A DNA stretch of 64,000 nucleotides from JAMQKA01 sp031569985 (GTDB lineage Bacteria; Bacteroidota; Rhodothermia; Balneolales; Balneolaceae): the NCBI RefSeq assembly GCF_031569985.1, contig NZ_JAMQKA010000019.1:36879-100878 (forward strand). Direction: 5' to 3'. A program made the position numbers and the translations under genes. The notes below the pieces were generated by a model that searched no databases, was not told where the DNA came from, and was given only the letters and a program-made list of their open reading frames with translations. This document shows, piece by piece, positions 24,473 through 33,986 of this stretch; within the stretch, counting starts at the first letter, position 1, and every line of letters starts with the position of its first letter.

Positions 24473-26605
24473 TTAATGCCTTGATCGATTTTTCATCTCT
24501 CTCAGCTGATTTATATCCTCAATTTCCCCGACAATTGAAAGCTCATCGCCAAGCTTTATTTCGGTATTACCGTGGGGAATGATAATGTCATCTTTGCGCT
24601 TTAGGATAGCGATCAAACTCTTCCCCGGCAACTCAATATCCTTAATTTTTTTACCGGTCATCTCGGCTGTAATATCAGTCTCATTAACTGTGAGGTTGAT
24701 AAACCGTTCATCTCGCAGCATAATTTCTCGCAACTCTCCTTCATCTTCAGCATTAACCCAGCGCTTCATAAAGTGCCTGTTGTCAATCATTTCGGCAATG
24801 TGCGCTAAAATGCGAAGGTGCGAACCGGAATGTTTCTCAGAGCTGACCAGGAAAATGAAGACGCGTACTTTTTGGGTGGGATCTTCCACACTTTGGCTGA
24901 GCTGCTCAAAATGGTCGGTATCCATCGTGATACCCTCTTTCATTCGGACCAATACCATCTCGGAACGGACATCCTTCTGCACCCTGAGATGGTTTAGCGC
25001 TACGCCGCGCCCCATCGGAATTAAACCCGACTGGTTAACATTACGAAATGCGTCAAACATTTTATCTTCTTCGATATTTATGCGAACGGCAAGCAGTGAC
25101 GCAGCTTTGCGAATGATCTCCTTGTATGAAGTACCTGGATCGAGGTTATCAATAACCATTGAGCGGGCTACCACCTCTTCGTAGGGATCCTCATCGCGCA
25201 ACCCCTTCTCACGGAGAATATTTCTCATCTCATGCTCCAAGCCTCGGTCGCGGCGTTTGCCCAGCCGGGCATGCACGTGATACAGGGCTCCCTCCCGTTC
25301 TATGGTACCATACCCGTAGTAATAGAACCAACCCACACTGAATACTGCGATAATAGCAGTAAACAGGATAGAGAGCAGCCCCATCTCAAGGATAAGAAAT
25401 ACTGATATAATCATTCCGGCGATCTGCATCCAGGGATAGAACGGGGAATTAAAACCAGGGTCATACTCTTCAATCTTGCTTTCTCTCATTACAATAACGG
25501 CCAGATTCAGCAGAGCGAAAAGAAGCAGCTGAAATGCACTGGCCAGTTTGGCAACGGCTTCCACGTCAAATGCAATGAGAAAGAAAATCATCAACAAAAC
25601 AGTACCAACAATAGATATGATTGGAGTTCCGTATCGGTCACTTACCTCCGAGAATCGTGATGTAATTAGTTTATCGCGCCCCATAGCCATAGGATATCGC
25701 GAGGCTGACATAATACCAGCGTTACCCGTTGATGCAAAAGCAGCTATCGCGGCAATCACTACCAATACGAGGCCGGTTGGTTCGGGCAGCCAGTTCAGAA
25801 ATACCTCACCAGCGGTTGCAACGGGTGTTAAATCCGACCGCAGAGCGCTCGGTTCAAGCAGAGCTACCATAAGATAAACACCAACAACATATACAAAGAC
25901 CGCCACGATTAACGACAATATCATACCCAGCGGTATGTTCTTGTCAGGATCTTCTACCTCTTCGGCAATGCTTGCCACCTTGGTAAGCCCCGCATAGGAA
26001 ACAAACACCATTCCGATAGTTGCCAAGACGCCATTTATCCCGTTAATGTAGAACGGTGAAAATTGCCGGCGGGTAATCTCAAAAAAATCAAGGGAAAAGA
26101 TATGAAACAGCCCCTGCACGATGTAGAAAAACATAATGCCGAGTAATGCCGCCACAAGAACCTTTTGCAGGAAGCTTGACTCTTTGGCTCCTACAATATT
26201 AATGATTCCAAAGATAATAGTAAGAACTACAGCCACAAGTGTAATAGGAACCTCGATAAAAATTCCTATATATGCTCCCATACCGATCAGGGCAAATGCA
26301 CTTTTCAACACCAGGGCCAACCAAGACCCAAAACCTCCTACGGTTCCCATAACCGGGCCCAAGCTGCGATCAATGAAATAATAGGTTCCGCCAGCACGGG
26401 GCATTGCGGTACATAGTTCCGACACGCTGAACATAGTCGGTAAAACCAATACGCCTGCAAAAAAATATGCTAAAAAGACGGAAGGTCCTGTTTCCGCAGC
26501 GGCGATACCCGGCAGCAGAAAGAACCCTGAGCTAAACATAGCCCCGGTGCTAATGGCAAAAACGTCCCAAAGTCCCAACTGCTTTTCTAACTTTTCATGC
26601 TCCAT
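24473..26605 (-). CDS. APC-type amino acid permease fused to EIIA-like and RCK_C domains (paralog 1)
   Basis: This 710-residue protein joins three modules. Residues 10-430 are an APC-superfamily transporter with about twelve helices (FAISTGAMFSSGFFLLPGIA, PRAGGTYYFIDRSLGP, SYAGLTKVASIAEEVEDPDK). Residues about 474-630 resemble a PTS EIIA-type 2 domain; H539 in GRGVALNHLRV sits where the phosphorylated histidine normally is, but the usual PH is NH. Residues about 634-703 resemble RCK_C/TrkA_C (IELPGKSLIAILKRKD, IIPHGNTEIKLGDELSIVGE), a regulator of ion or nucleotide response. No phosphotransfer partner lies nearby. It is clearly homologous to the next gene upstream, from which it is 124 bases away. 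The substrate is unknown. Confidence 0.85.
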   Translation of the reverse strand: MEHEKLEKQLGLWDVFAISTGAMFSSGFFLLPGIAAAETGPSVFLAYFFAGVLVLPTMFSVSELCTAMPRAGGTYYFIDRSLGPVMGTVGGFGSWLALVLKSAFALIGMGAYIGIFIEVPITLVAVVLTIIFGIINIVGAKESSFLQKVLVAALLGIMFFYIVQGLFHIFSLDFFEITRRQFSPFYINGINGVLATIGMVFVSYAGLTKVASIAEEVEDPDKNIPLGMILSLIVAVFVYVVGVYLMVALLEPSALRSDLTPVATAGEVFLNWLPEPTGLVLVVIAAIAAFASTGNAGIMSASRYPMAMGRDKLITSRFSEVSDRYGTPIISIVGTVLLMIFFLIAFDVEAVAKLASAFQLLLFALLNLAVIVMRESKIEEYDPGFNSPFYPWMQIAGMIISVFLILEMGLLSILFTAIIAVFSVGWFYYYGYGTIEREGALYHVHARLGKRRDRGLEHEMRNILREKGLRDEDPYEEVVARSMVIDNLDPGTSYKEIIRKAASLLAVRINIEEDKMFDAFRNVNQSGLIPMGRGVALNHLRVQKDVRSEMVLVRMKEGITMDTDHFEQLSQSVEDPTQKVRVFIFLVSSEKHSGSHLRILAHIAEMIDNRHFMKRWVNAEDEGELREIMLRDERFINLTVNETDITAEMTGKKIKDIELPGKSLIAILKRKDDIIIPHGNTEIKLGDELSIVGEIEDINQLREMKNRSRH

Positions 26606-26709
26606 ATAAGTCTATAAATAAGTTTTTAACTAAAATTCCAGAATAAGTTTGAGGTTGGCGGCTATGTATTAAAACTATACCAGCCGAAAACTTTGACAAA
26701 TGTTTTTGC

Positions 26710-26717
26710 CAAAGATA
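26710..26717 (-). promoter_or_regulatory. Bacteroidota-type -7 box upstream of permease paralog 1
   Basis: On the minus strand the sequence TATCTTTGGCA (box TATCTTTG at 26717-26710) matches the Bacteroidota consensus TAnnTTTG. It lies about 105 bases before the start at 26605, between the two permease paralogs. No good TTG-type -33 element is visible. The same 11-mer precedes glyS and the aspartokinase gene. Confidence 0.5.
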
Positions 26718-26729
26718 TAGTATAATTGA

Positions 26730-28844
26730 CTAATTCTCTTTCATTTCTCTAATACGTTCAATGTCTTCCACCTCACCAATTATTGACAACTTATCTCCTT
26801 CCTGAATGACCGTATTGCCATGCGGAATATTGATATTTCCCTCGCGTCTGAGTATAGCAATCAGACTTTCCCCTGGCAGTTCAATCTCATGGATTTTTTT
26901 ACCAATCATATCTTTCGTTTTATTAGCAGAATCTATTGTAAGGGTGATAAACCGCTCATCACGTAGTAACATTTCACGCAATGCACCTTCATCCTTTGCA
27001 TCTATCCAGTGCTGTAAAAAATGATCCTGATCGATCATCTCGGCTATATGCGCCAAAAACCTAAGATGCTGTGTGGAATACTTTTCGGAGCTGACCAAGA
27101 AGAAGATGGCATGTAGTTCACTCTTTTTCTGGTTCTTAAAGTACCGGCTCTCCACAGACAGGCCGTGCTTTATCCGTACAATAAATAGCTCGGGTTTTGC
27201 CTCAATATCCAACCTTGTATGATTAAGGGCTGCTCCTTTTCCAAGGGAAATGGCTCCAAAATCGCTCATTTTGTCAAACGCCTGGAACAACTTGTCTTCA
27301 TCTACGTCAACTTTGGTTGCCAAATTCCGGCAGGCATGTTTTACAATATCTTTGTACGTGATAGCGGGATCTTTGACATCCAGGACAGCGGCCTTACTTA
27401 TCACCAGTTCATAGGGATCTTCTTCACGCAGTCCTTTCTCCTGCATAATCCGACGCATTTCATGTTCTAGCCCCCGGTCTTTATACTGTCCCAGGCGCTC
27501 GTGCACATGAAATATGGCCCCCTGCCGGTCGATTTTGCCATAGGCGTAATAATAGTACCATGCCACCGACAAGATAGTGACGGCTACTGTAAACAAGATG
27601 GAGACCAATCCCATCTCAAAGATTAGCAGACCCGAAGTGACCATTCCAATCATCTGAATCCAAGGATAAAAAGGCGAGGTATATCCCGGGTCATATTCTT
27701 TGATCTGGCTCTCTCGCATCACTATAACAGCCAGGTTCAACAACCCGAAAAGCAACAATTTAAACGCGCTGGCCAGTTTAGCCACCTCTTCTACATTAAA
27801 TACCAACAGCAGGAACACCATCATGCCCGTTGTGGCAACAATTGACACCATTGGCGTATCGAACTTGCCGATCTCTGACAATTTTGGATGGAGCAATTTA
27901 TCGCGGGCCATCGCCAATGGAAACCGGGAGGCTGACATAATTCCGGCATTTCCTGTCGATGCAAAGGCAGAAATAGCTGCAATGACAATTAAGATCAACC
28001 CGGTATCGCCGGGCAGCCATGTCAGAAATATCTCGCCGGCTGTAGCTACGGGAGTCAAATCCTGCCTGAACGCCTCCGGTTCAAGGACAGCTGTCATGAG
28101 ATACACGCCAGCCACATAAACGGTTATAGCAGTAATAATAGAGAGGAACATGCCCCTTGGAATATTACGATCTGGATCTTCCACCTCCTCGGCCACGCTC
28201 ACCACTTTTGTAAGCCCGGCATAGGATACAAACACCATTCCCACTGTCCCGAAGAATCCCTGCGCGCCGTTGGCAAAAAAGGGTGTAAACTGTTTTCGGT
28301 GTATATCTAAAATATCCATGGAAAACAGATATGAAAACCCCTGTACAAGGTAGAAGGCCATAATGGAAATTAATGTCAACACCAGTATATTTTGCACCTT
28401 AGTCGTTTCCTTGGCGCCAAAAATGTTTAATGCACCAAATGCTATCGTAAGGATAACGGCAACAGGCGTAATCGGCACTTCAAAAAAGATAGATATATAG
28501 GCTCCCATCCCAATCAGTGCGAATGCACTTTTAAAAACCAGTGAAAACCATGAACCAAATCCGCCGATACTCCCCATCAGGGGTCCCAGCGTACGATCAA
28601 TAATATAGTAGGTGCCGCCGGCACGGGGAAAAGCAGTTGCCAGCTCGGCTTTACTCAGCATAGTGGGCAACACCAGCAAACCTGATACCAGATAAGCCAA
28701 AAAGACAGAAGGGCCAGTCTCTCCGGCGGCAATGCCGGGTAGTAGAAAGAGACCGGAACTAAACATTGCTCCCGTTGCAATTGCAAAAACATCGAACGCA
28801 CCCAGTTGTTTTTTTAATTTTTTTGTCTTGTCTAGTATAGGCAC
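26730..28844 (-). CDS. APC-type amino acid permease fused to EIIA-like and RCK_C domains (paralog 2)
   Basis: This 704-residue protein has the same three-part layout as its neighbour: an APC transporter (FAIATGAMFSSGLFLLPGIA, PRAGGTYYIIDRTLGP, SYAGLTKVVSVAEEVEDPDR), an EIIA-like domain with the candidate histidine in GKGAALNHTRL, and an RCK_C tail (IELPGESLIAILRREGN, IPHGNTVIQEGDKLSIIGE). The start is a GTG at 28844; the next methionine is already inside the first helix. The two proteins are alike over their whole length, so they arose by tandem duplication. Differences cluster in the EIIA-like part, for example a shorter loop in SVESRYFKNQKKSEL here. A small membrane protein gene lies 105 bases upstream in the same direction. 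Confidence 0.85.
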   Translation of the reverse strand: MPILDKTKKLKKQLGAFDVFAIATGAMFSSGLFLLPGIAAGETGPSVFLAYLVSGLLVLPTMLSKAELATAFPRAGGTYYIIDRTLGPLMGSIGGFGSWFSLVFKSAFALIGMGAYISIFFEVPITPVAVILTIAFGALNIFGAKETTKVQNILVLTLISIMAFYLVQGFSYLFSMDILDIHRKQFTPFFANGAQGFFGTVGMVFVSYAGLTKVVSVAEEVEDPDRNIPRGMFLSIITAITVYVAGVYLMTAVLEPEAFRQDLTPVATAGEIFLTWLPGDTGLILIVIAAISAFASTGNAGIMSASRFPLAMARDKLLHPKLSEIGKFDTPMVSIVATTGMMVFLLLVFNVEEVAKLASAFKLLLFGLLNLAVIVMRESQIKEYDPGYTSPFYPWIQMIGMVTSGLLIFEMGLVSILFTVAVTILSVAWYYYYAYGKIDRQGAIFHVHERLGQYKDRGLEHEMRRIMQEKGLREEDPYELVISKAAVLDVKDPAITYKDIVKHACRNLATKVDVDEDKLFQAFDKMSDFGAISLGKGAALNHTRLDIEAKPELFIVRIKHGLSVESRYFKNQKKSELHAIFFLVSSEKYSTQHLRFLAHIAEMIDQDHFLQHWIDAKDEGALREMLLRDERFITLTIDSANKTKDMIGKKIHEIELPGESLIAILRREGNINIPHGNTVIQEGDKLSIIGEVEDIERIREMKEN

Positions 28845-28949
28845 AACAGGTTGTTAATTTTGCTTGATTAATTAAGCTGAAAGAAAAGGGAAATACTCAG
28901 CTTTCTAAAGGACTAGCTTGTGAGTGATCTGAATAGTCTCATCGAACCA

Positions 28950-29177
28950 TTAATCATTGTCGATTTCCGGAGACCTGTTCAAATTCCAGAGCCTAGCCGT
29001 CATTCGGATGATATACCCGATAATCAAGAGTCCGATAAGTCCCTGGATTTTGACACTAAACACTGGGTGCAAATCGAAAACAACGATAATGAAATACTCT
29101 ATTCCGGCTGATATAAGCAGGATGCCAACCAGCCAGATAGATTCATTCATTAATTTACTTTTCAGATCATCTTTCAT
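28950..29177 (-). CDS. Small two-helix membrane protein, unknown function
   Basis: This predicted 75-residue protein has two hydrophobic helices: SIWLVGILLISAGIEYFII (about 13-31) and IQGLIGLLIIGYIIRMTARL (about 44-63), with a charged start MKDDLKSK and acidic end PEIDND. The strong hydrophobic pattern and its place in line with the two permease genes support a real gene. Overlapping frames on the other strand lack such a pattern. No Shine-Dalgarno sequence is visible. It might be an accessory subunit of the neighbouring permeases, but this is a guess from position. No known family was recognised. Confidence 0.55.
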   Translation of the reverse strand: MKDDLKSKLMNESIWLVGILLISAGIEYFIIVVFDLHPVFSVKIQGLIGLLIIGYIIRMTARLWNLNRSPEIDND

Positions 29178-29440
29178 ATTTAAAGATTTTTCCGAGTATT
29201 AAATATCTCAGATCCGGGGCTTATTGTAACTATACTAAAAGATACAGCGTTTCGACTTTTTAAAAAGTTTTTTAGCTGAAACGTACCAAAAACCTCATTT
29301 CCTTATTAAAATTAAATTTTATTCTAAACAATCATATTTGAATCCTTTGGTAATTTGCCGAGGGTTCCCCATTTTATCATTCAATTTTTAATCCCCAACA
29401 AGTAAACCGGTATAGAAAACCCAGTTTGTTTATATAATTT

Positions 29441-31246
29441 ATGACAGAACACTTCTTAGTTGCCATTGCCAGTATCCTGGTATTCGGAATTGGTGCACAA
29501 TGGGCTGCCTGGCGGTTTAACCTGCCAGCCATTTTACTTCTACTTATCTCCGGAATCCTTGCAGGTCCCGTATTTAGTCTTTTAGATCCCGATATCCTGA
29601 TGGGAGACCTTTTGACCCCATTTATTTCTGTTTCGGTAGCAATTATCCTTTTCGAAGGAGGATTAAGCCTTCGATTTTCCGAGCTCAAGGATGTGGGAAA
29701 TGTTATCGGAAACCTTGTGAGCGTTGGCGTACTCATCACATGGACCATCATATCCATCTCCTCATATTATATTTTCAATTTTGGTTGGGAGCTTTCGATC
29801 CTTTTAGGTGCTATCCTTGTCGTAACGGGGCCAACCGTGGTCATCCCCTTACTGAGACAGGTTCGACCGTCGGGCCAAGTCGGACCAATTTTAAAATGGG
29901 AAGGCATCGTTATAGACCCGATCGGTGCCATGCTGGCCGTCCTTGTATTTGAAGTAATCCTTGCCACCAGTGTTTCGGCTGCTACCAGCGTGGCGATTAT
30001 CAGTATTGTTAAAACAATCGTATTTGGTACAATATGCGGCCTGGCAGGGGCAGCAGTAATCTACTTTCTCCTCAAACGCCATGCTTTACCAGATTTTCTG
30101 CAAAATCCAGTTAGTTTGATGATTGTGGTGGTTGTTTTTACGGTATCCAATATGATTCAGCATGAATCCGGACTTTGGGCTACTACTCTTATGGGAATTG
30201 CCCTTGTTAACCAGAAATCAGCAAATATTCATCATATCATCGAATTCAAAGAAAATCTGAGAGTTCTTCTGCTCTCCACCCTGTTTATACTACTGGCCGC
30301 GCGGGTAGAGCTTAATGAACTGCTGGCAAATTTGAACTGGACCATGCTGGCGTTCCTGGCAATCATTATTTTAGTAGCGAGACCGCTCTCTGTCTACATA
30401 TCAACAATATCTTCCAACACCAGCTGGCGCGAAAAATTCTTCCTGTCCTGGATGGCACCCAGAGGGGTAGTAGCAGCTTCAATCTCTTCAATTTTTGCGA
30501 TAGAATTGACTCAAAACGGATTTGAATTGGCCAACCAGCTGATACCGATTGTATTTATTGTCATTATCAGTACCGTTATCATTTATGGATTGCCCGCCGC
30601 CTGGGTAGCCCGGAAACTGGGCGTGGCCAAACCGGTACCCCATGGTGTATTGATTCTCGGAGCAAAAGACTGGACTATTAAAGTGGGTAAAAAAATACAG
30701 GAAGAGGGATTTAAAGTACTCATGGCAGATTCCAACAGGAGGAACATTTCGAAAGCAAAAGCTCAAGATCTGGATGCATATCACGGTAACATTTTATCGG
30801 AATTTGCCCTGGAAGAGATTGATCTTGATGGTATAGGTCAGTTGTTCGCTTTAACACCCAATGACGAGGTCAACTCCCTGGCAGCCCTTCGGTTTGGTGA
30901 AATATTTGGGCGCTCTCATGTCTTTCAGCTACCACCAAATACCAGGCAAAAAGATGCTAAAAAGGAGGTATCCGACCATCTAAGCGGTCGAATTTTATTT
31001 GATGAAAATCTAAACCATGACAGACTTGCCCAGTCGATTACTGCGGTAAGTGACCTGAAAGCTGTTGAGATTACAGCAGATACCCCCTTTTCCGATATTG
31101 TAAATAATGATAACGGACACGTACCATTGTTTCATATTACCTCAGATCGGGTACTAAGACCTTTTACTGACAACTATCCCCAGATCCCTTCCAATGGGGA
31201 CAAGGTGATATACCTACATATAAATAATAACCGAATAAGTGGTTAA
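29441..31246 (+). CDS. CPA1-type cation/proton antiporter with RCK_N-like C-terminal domain
   Basis: This 601-residue protein has about twelve helices over residues 1-390. It starts GIGAQWAAWRFNLPAILLLL and has the CPA1 core FEGGLSLRF, TGPTVVIPLLRQVRPSG, and WEGIVIDPIGAMLAVLV with the ion-binding aspartate, then FFLSWMAPRGVVAASISSIF. From about residue 400 a cytosolic TrkA_N/RCK-like domain follows (VLILGAKDWTIKVGKKIQEE, LMADSNRRN, ALTPNDEVNSLAALRFGEIF), lacking the exact GxGxxG of strong NAD binders. It probably exchanges Na+ or K+ for H+ under control of the cytosolic domain. It is divergent from the permease block and convergent with the next antiporter gene. Confidence 0.87.
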   Translation: MTEHFLVAIASILVFGIGAQWAAWRFNLPAILLLLISGILAGPVFSLLDPDILMGDLLTPFISVSVAIILFEGGLSLRFSELKDVGNVIGNLVSVGVLITWTIISISSYYIFNFGWELSILLGAILVVTGPTVVIPLLRQVRPSGQVGPILKWEGIVIDPIGAMLAVLVFEVILATSVSAATSVAIISIVKTIVFGTICGLAGAAVIYFLLKRHALPDFLQNPVSLMIVVVVFTVSNMIQHESGLWATTLMGIALVNQKSANIHHIIEFKENLRVLLLSTLFILLAARVELNELLANLNWTMLAFLAIIILVARPLSVYISTISSNTSWREKFFLSWMAPRGVVAASISSIFAIELTQNGFELANQLIPIVFIVIISTVIIYGLPAAWVARKLGVAKPVPHGVLILGAKDWTIKVGKKIQEEGFKVLMADSNRRNISKAKAQDLDAYHGNILSEFALEEIDLDGIGQLFALTPNDEVNSLAALRFGEIFGRSHVFQLPPNTRQKDAKKEVSDHLSGRILFDENLNHDRLAQSITAVSDLKAVEITADTPFSDIVNNDNGHVPLFHITSDRVLRPFTDNYPQIPSNGDKVIYLHINNNRISG

Positions 31247-31273
31247 TCTTTGTAGCTGCCTGAAAAATTCTTT

Positions 31274-31582
31274 TTAACGTGAGCTCGGTTTAAGGATTCA
31301 CCAGAATCTGCGTTTACGTGTTAATAAAAGCTTTTTGTTACTGTTCATTTTTTGAACGACGAAAAAACGAACCAAAAACGTCGCCGGCTGGTGAAATTTT
31401 TGTTGCGTTCCCTGCGCCTGTGCTAAAACCATTTAACTCGATCCGCAGAAAACGCGGTTCTCAGACATAAATGGTTTTTTTAACGCTCCGGCTTCGGTCA
31501 CTCAGCCAACAAAAATTTCGAAGGCCGGAAAGGGAACAGTAATGAAATATATTTTTGGATATCCTTATCCCGAGTTGACGTT
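31274..31582. repeat. TIR element, copy IV, with nested hairpin cargo
   Basis: The left terminal repeat TTAACGTGAGCTCGGTTTAA starts at 31274; the right one, in reverse complement from 31582, reads AACGTCAACTCGGGATAAGG. They match at 18 of 21 positions. Inside are GTTCATTTTTT (31343-31353), a stem CGACG/CGTCG (31357-31361, 31379-31383) around the A-rich loop, and nested perfect arms GAAATTTTTGTTG/CAACAAAAATTTC (31393-31405, 31507-31519), AAAACCATTTA/TAAATGGTTTT (31425-31435, 31468-31478) and CCGC/GCGG. The right end abuts the stop codon of the CPA2 gene. No gene is seen in 31247-31584. Confidence 0.7.
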
Positions 31583-31584
31583 TT

Positions 31585-33750
31585 TTAAGTGTTAAAAATA
31601 ATCACCGGGCAGGAAGAGTCCTGCAAAATTGTTTCTACACGTGGACCCAGGTAGAGCCGATGTGAACCCGGCCGCACATTGGTTCCAAGGATAATCAAAT
31701 CCATTTCATTATCCTTTGCAAAATTCTGGATCACCAGTTCCGGACTTTCACCTTGCTCGACGACGGCCTGCGTTTTAACATCCATAGCCTCCCCGAGATC
31801 TTTAAGTTCTGCTACAATTCCGCGGGCAATCTCTACCTGGTTTTCTTTCTTGTCGTCCCGGATATGCCAGGGAGAATGTGAATGTTCGTCTAACACGACA
31901 TTTAACACCGTAACTTCCCGGCGGTCATCCGATTTTGCTATAAAGAACCCGAGATCAGCCGCATTTTTTGAGGCAATAGTCCCGTTTGAAGGGACTAAAA
32001 TACGAGCGGGATACCAGCTTTGGGAAACATCCGAAGAGCGCACAATCAACGTTGGACATGGAGCCACGCGCACAAGATAGTCAACAAGAGGGCTAAACAG
32101 ATGTCTGTTTCCATCTCTTTTTTCATATTCAGTGGCTCCAAGCACCATCAGGTCATAATCCTTTTTAGCCTCATCCAGGATCGTATCCCCGGCGGACTGT
32201 TCTTCCACCACCTTGGTCACAATCTCTTTCTGGTTAAAAAGTTTGGCACATGCCTTAAGATATTCTTCACATTTGCTCTTGTTTCCTTTTTCTGCAACGG
32301 TAAAAAGGGTAAGCGAAAGCTCCGTTTTTTGCCCCAGTAACTCCAGCAACTGGGCCTCCACCGACTGGATCGCCTGCTTGTCCGCCTGCACATCCCGGCC
32401 CCGAACGGGCAGGAGTACCCGGTGTATGCCAGCGACAAGACTTTCAGCTTCCAGCTCTTCCTGTTTCAGACGTTCTTCTTCCTCTTTACCTACCTCAACC
32501 TTGCCAAGTACCCACCGCAGAGCCGATGGGGCCATCAGTGAAGTAGCCATCGCCATCACCACGATAATGGAAAACATATCCTGTCCCAGTATACCCAGGT
32601 TCAGACCTATGGTGGCGATAATAATTTCCATCGCTCCCCGGGCATTGAGTCCGGCTCCAAAACTCAGGGACGTCCAGTGATCCTTGCCGCCGATCACGCG
32701 GGCACCCATGTAGGTGCCGGCAATTTTCCCCAGCGTGGCAACCGCAATTACAATCAGGGTGATTACGATAAGAATGGGCTCGAGCAGATTGAGGATATTT
32801 ACCTTCAATCCCGCTACAGCAAAGAAAATCGGGGCAAAAATTCCAAGAGCAATACTCTCGAGTTTGTGGATAACATCTTCCGGAAGGCGTGGCATCATAC
32901 CAAACAGAATCCCCATCACAAAAGCCCCCAACACTGCCTCGAGGTGAAGAGCCTGGGTAATTGCCCCCCACGCAAACGTTAATATGATGACTAATGTAAG
33001 AATGCGATCAGTACTCTTGATCTCATCCTGAACGTAAGTCAACAATTTTCGAACCATCCAGCGTCCCAGGGTAAAGCTCACCAGCATAAACGCCAGCACG
33101 CTACCGACAATCTGCAGCACACTTCCGACCGTTACCGATTCACCACTTGCCAGACCTGCCACAATCGATAATAAAATCCATCCGATAGTATCATCGCTCA
33201 TACCCGCAGCAAGGATAGTCTGTCCGATATCCCGCCGCATCAAATTCAGATCCATCAACACCTTGGAGATTACGGGTATCGCAGATATTGAGAGTGCTGT
33301 AGCAACGAAGAGTGAAAAAACAAGTCGTTCGCCGGTGTCGGCAAGCAGGAAATCCGGCAGGAACTGTCCCAATACAAAACCACTGGCAAAGGTAACTATA
33401 ATTCCTCCGAAAGAAACGCCCGCGGCAGTACGCGCATGTCTTTTAATGAGCTTAATATCTGTTTCAAGGCCGGTAATCAGCAACAGAAACACCGCTCCGA
33501 TCAGGCTTACCACCTCCAGCAGGTATCCCTGCGTCTCGGTTTGGGGTATAATCCACTGTCCAAGTTCGGGGAAAATCCCCACCAATACCGAAGGTCCCAA
33601 TATTATACCGGCCAGGATCTCACCAACAACGGAGGGTTGTCCCAGACGCTGGGCCACCTCTCCCAAGGCGCGGGCAGCAAAAAGAAGTACCGAAATCTGA
33701 ATGACCAACAAGAGGATATCGTGATGTGGTGCTGCAGAAAATATATCCAA
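31585..33750 (-). CDS. CPA2-type cation:proton antiporter with two universal stress protein domains
   Basis: This 721-residue protein starts with a Kef/NapA-like membrane part of about twelve helices (residues 5-400): GEVAQRLGQPSVVGEILAGI, SDDTIGWILLSIVAG with the paired aspartates, and GAGLNARGAMEIIIATIGL. A charged helix (KEEEERLKQEELEAE) leads to two UspA-like domains, about 430-560 (VLLPVRGRD, DLMVLGATEYEKRDGNRHLF) and 575-721 (ILVPSNGTIASKNAADLG, DLIILGTNVRPGSHRLYLGP). The second has the G-2x-G-9x-G ATP-binding spacing. This layout is known in marine and halophilic bacteria; it should move K+ or Na+ against protons with nucleotide control. It has no neighbours in its operon. Confidence 0.88.
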   Translation of the reverse strand: MDIFSAAPHHDILLLVIQISVLLFAARALGEVAQRLGQPSVVGEILAGIILGPSVLVGIFPELGQWIIPQTETQGYLLEVVSLIGAVFLLLITGLETDIKLIKRHARTAAGVSFGGIIVTFASGFVLGQFLPDFLLADTGERLVFSLFVATALSISAIPVISKVLMDLNLMRRDIGQTILAAGMSDDTIGWILLSIVAGLASGESVTVGSVLQIVGSVLAFMLVSFTLGRWMVRKLLTYVQDEIKSTDRILTLVIILTFAWGAITQALHLEAVLGAFVMGILFGMMPRLPEDVIHKLESIALGIFAPIFFAVAGLKVNILNLLEPILIVITLIVIAVATLGKIAGTYMGARVIGGKDHWTSLSFGAGLNARGAMEIIIATIGLNLGILGQDMFSIIVVMAMATSLMAPSALRWVLGKVEVGKEEEERLKQEELEAESLVAGIHRVLLPVRGRDVQADKQAIQSVEAQLLELLGQKTELSLTLFTVAEKGNKSKCEEYLKACAKLFNQKEIVTKVVEEQSAGDTILDEAKKDYDLMVLGATEYEKRDGNRHLFSPLVDYLVRVAPCPTLIVRSSDVSQSWYPARILVPSNGTIASKNAADLGFFIAKSDDRREVTVLNVVLDEHSHSPWHIRDDKKENQVEIARGIVAELKDLGEAMDVKTQAVVEQGESPELVIQNFAKDNEMDLIILGTNVRPGSHRLYLGPRVETILQDSSCPVIIFNT

Positions 33751-33986
33751 TGTAAACAGAGGTTAACTTTTGATGCATTTATTACTACCGAAGGGTTGAG
33801 GATAAAGTTTTTGATCTTAACAATCCATCCTTGGCTTTCTCTTTTACATATACTACCATTCGCTTTATTCAGGGCTCGATTCAATTGACAGCCTGTCCTC
33901 AACGGATCGGCAAGAGGCATCGGTGGACATAGGTAATCGCGCCCGTACAAGTGATTTAATTTCCAATTATCCATTAAAAAATCATT

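Noticed and set aside
28920..29202. Two plus-strand ORFs opposite the two-helix membrane protein
   Set aside because: They lack a hydrophobic or domain pattern, while the minus-strand frame has two clear helices and lies in line with its neighbours.
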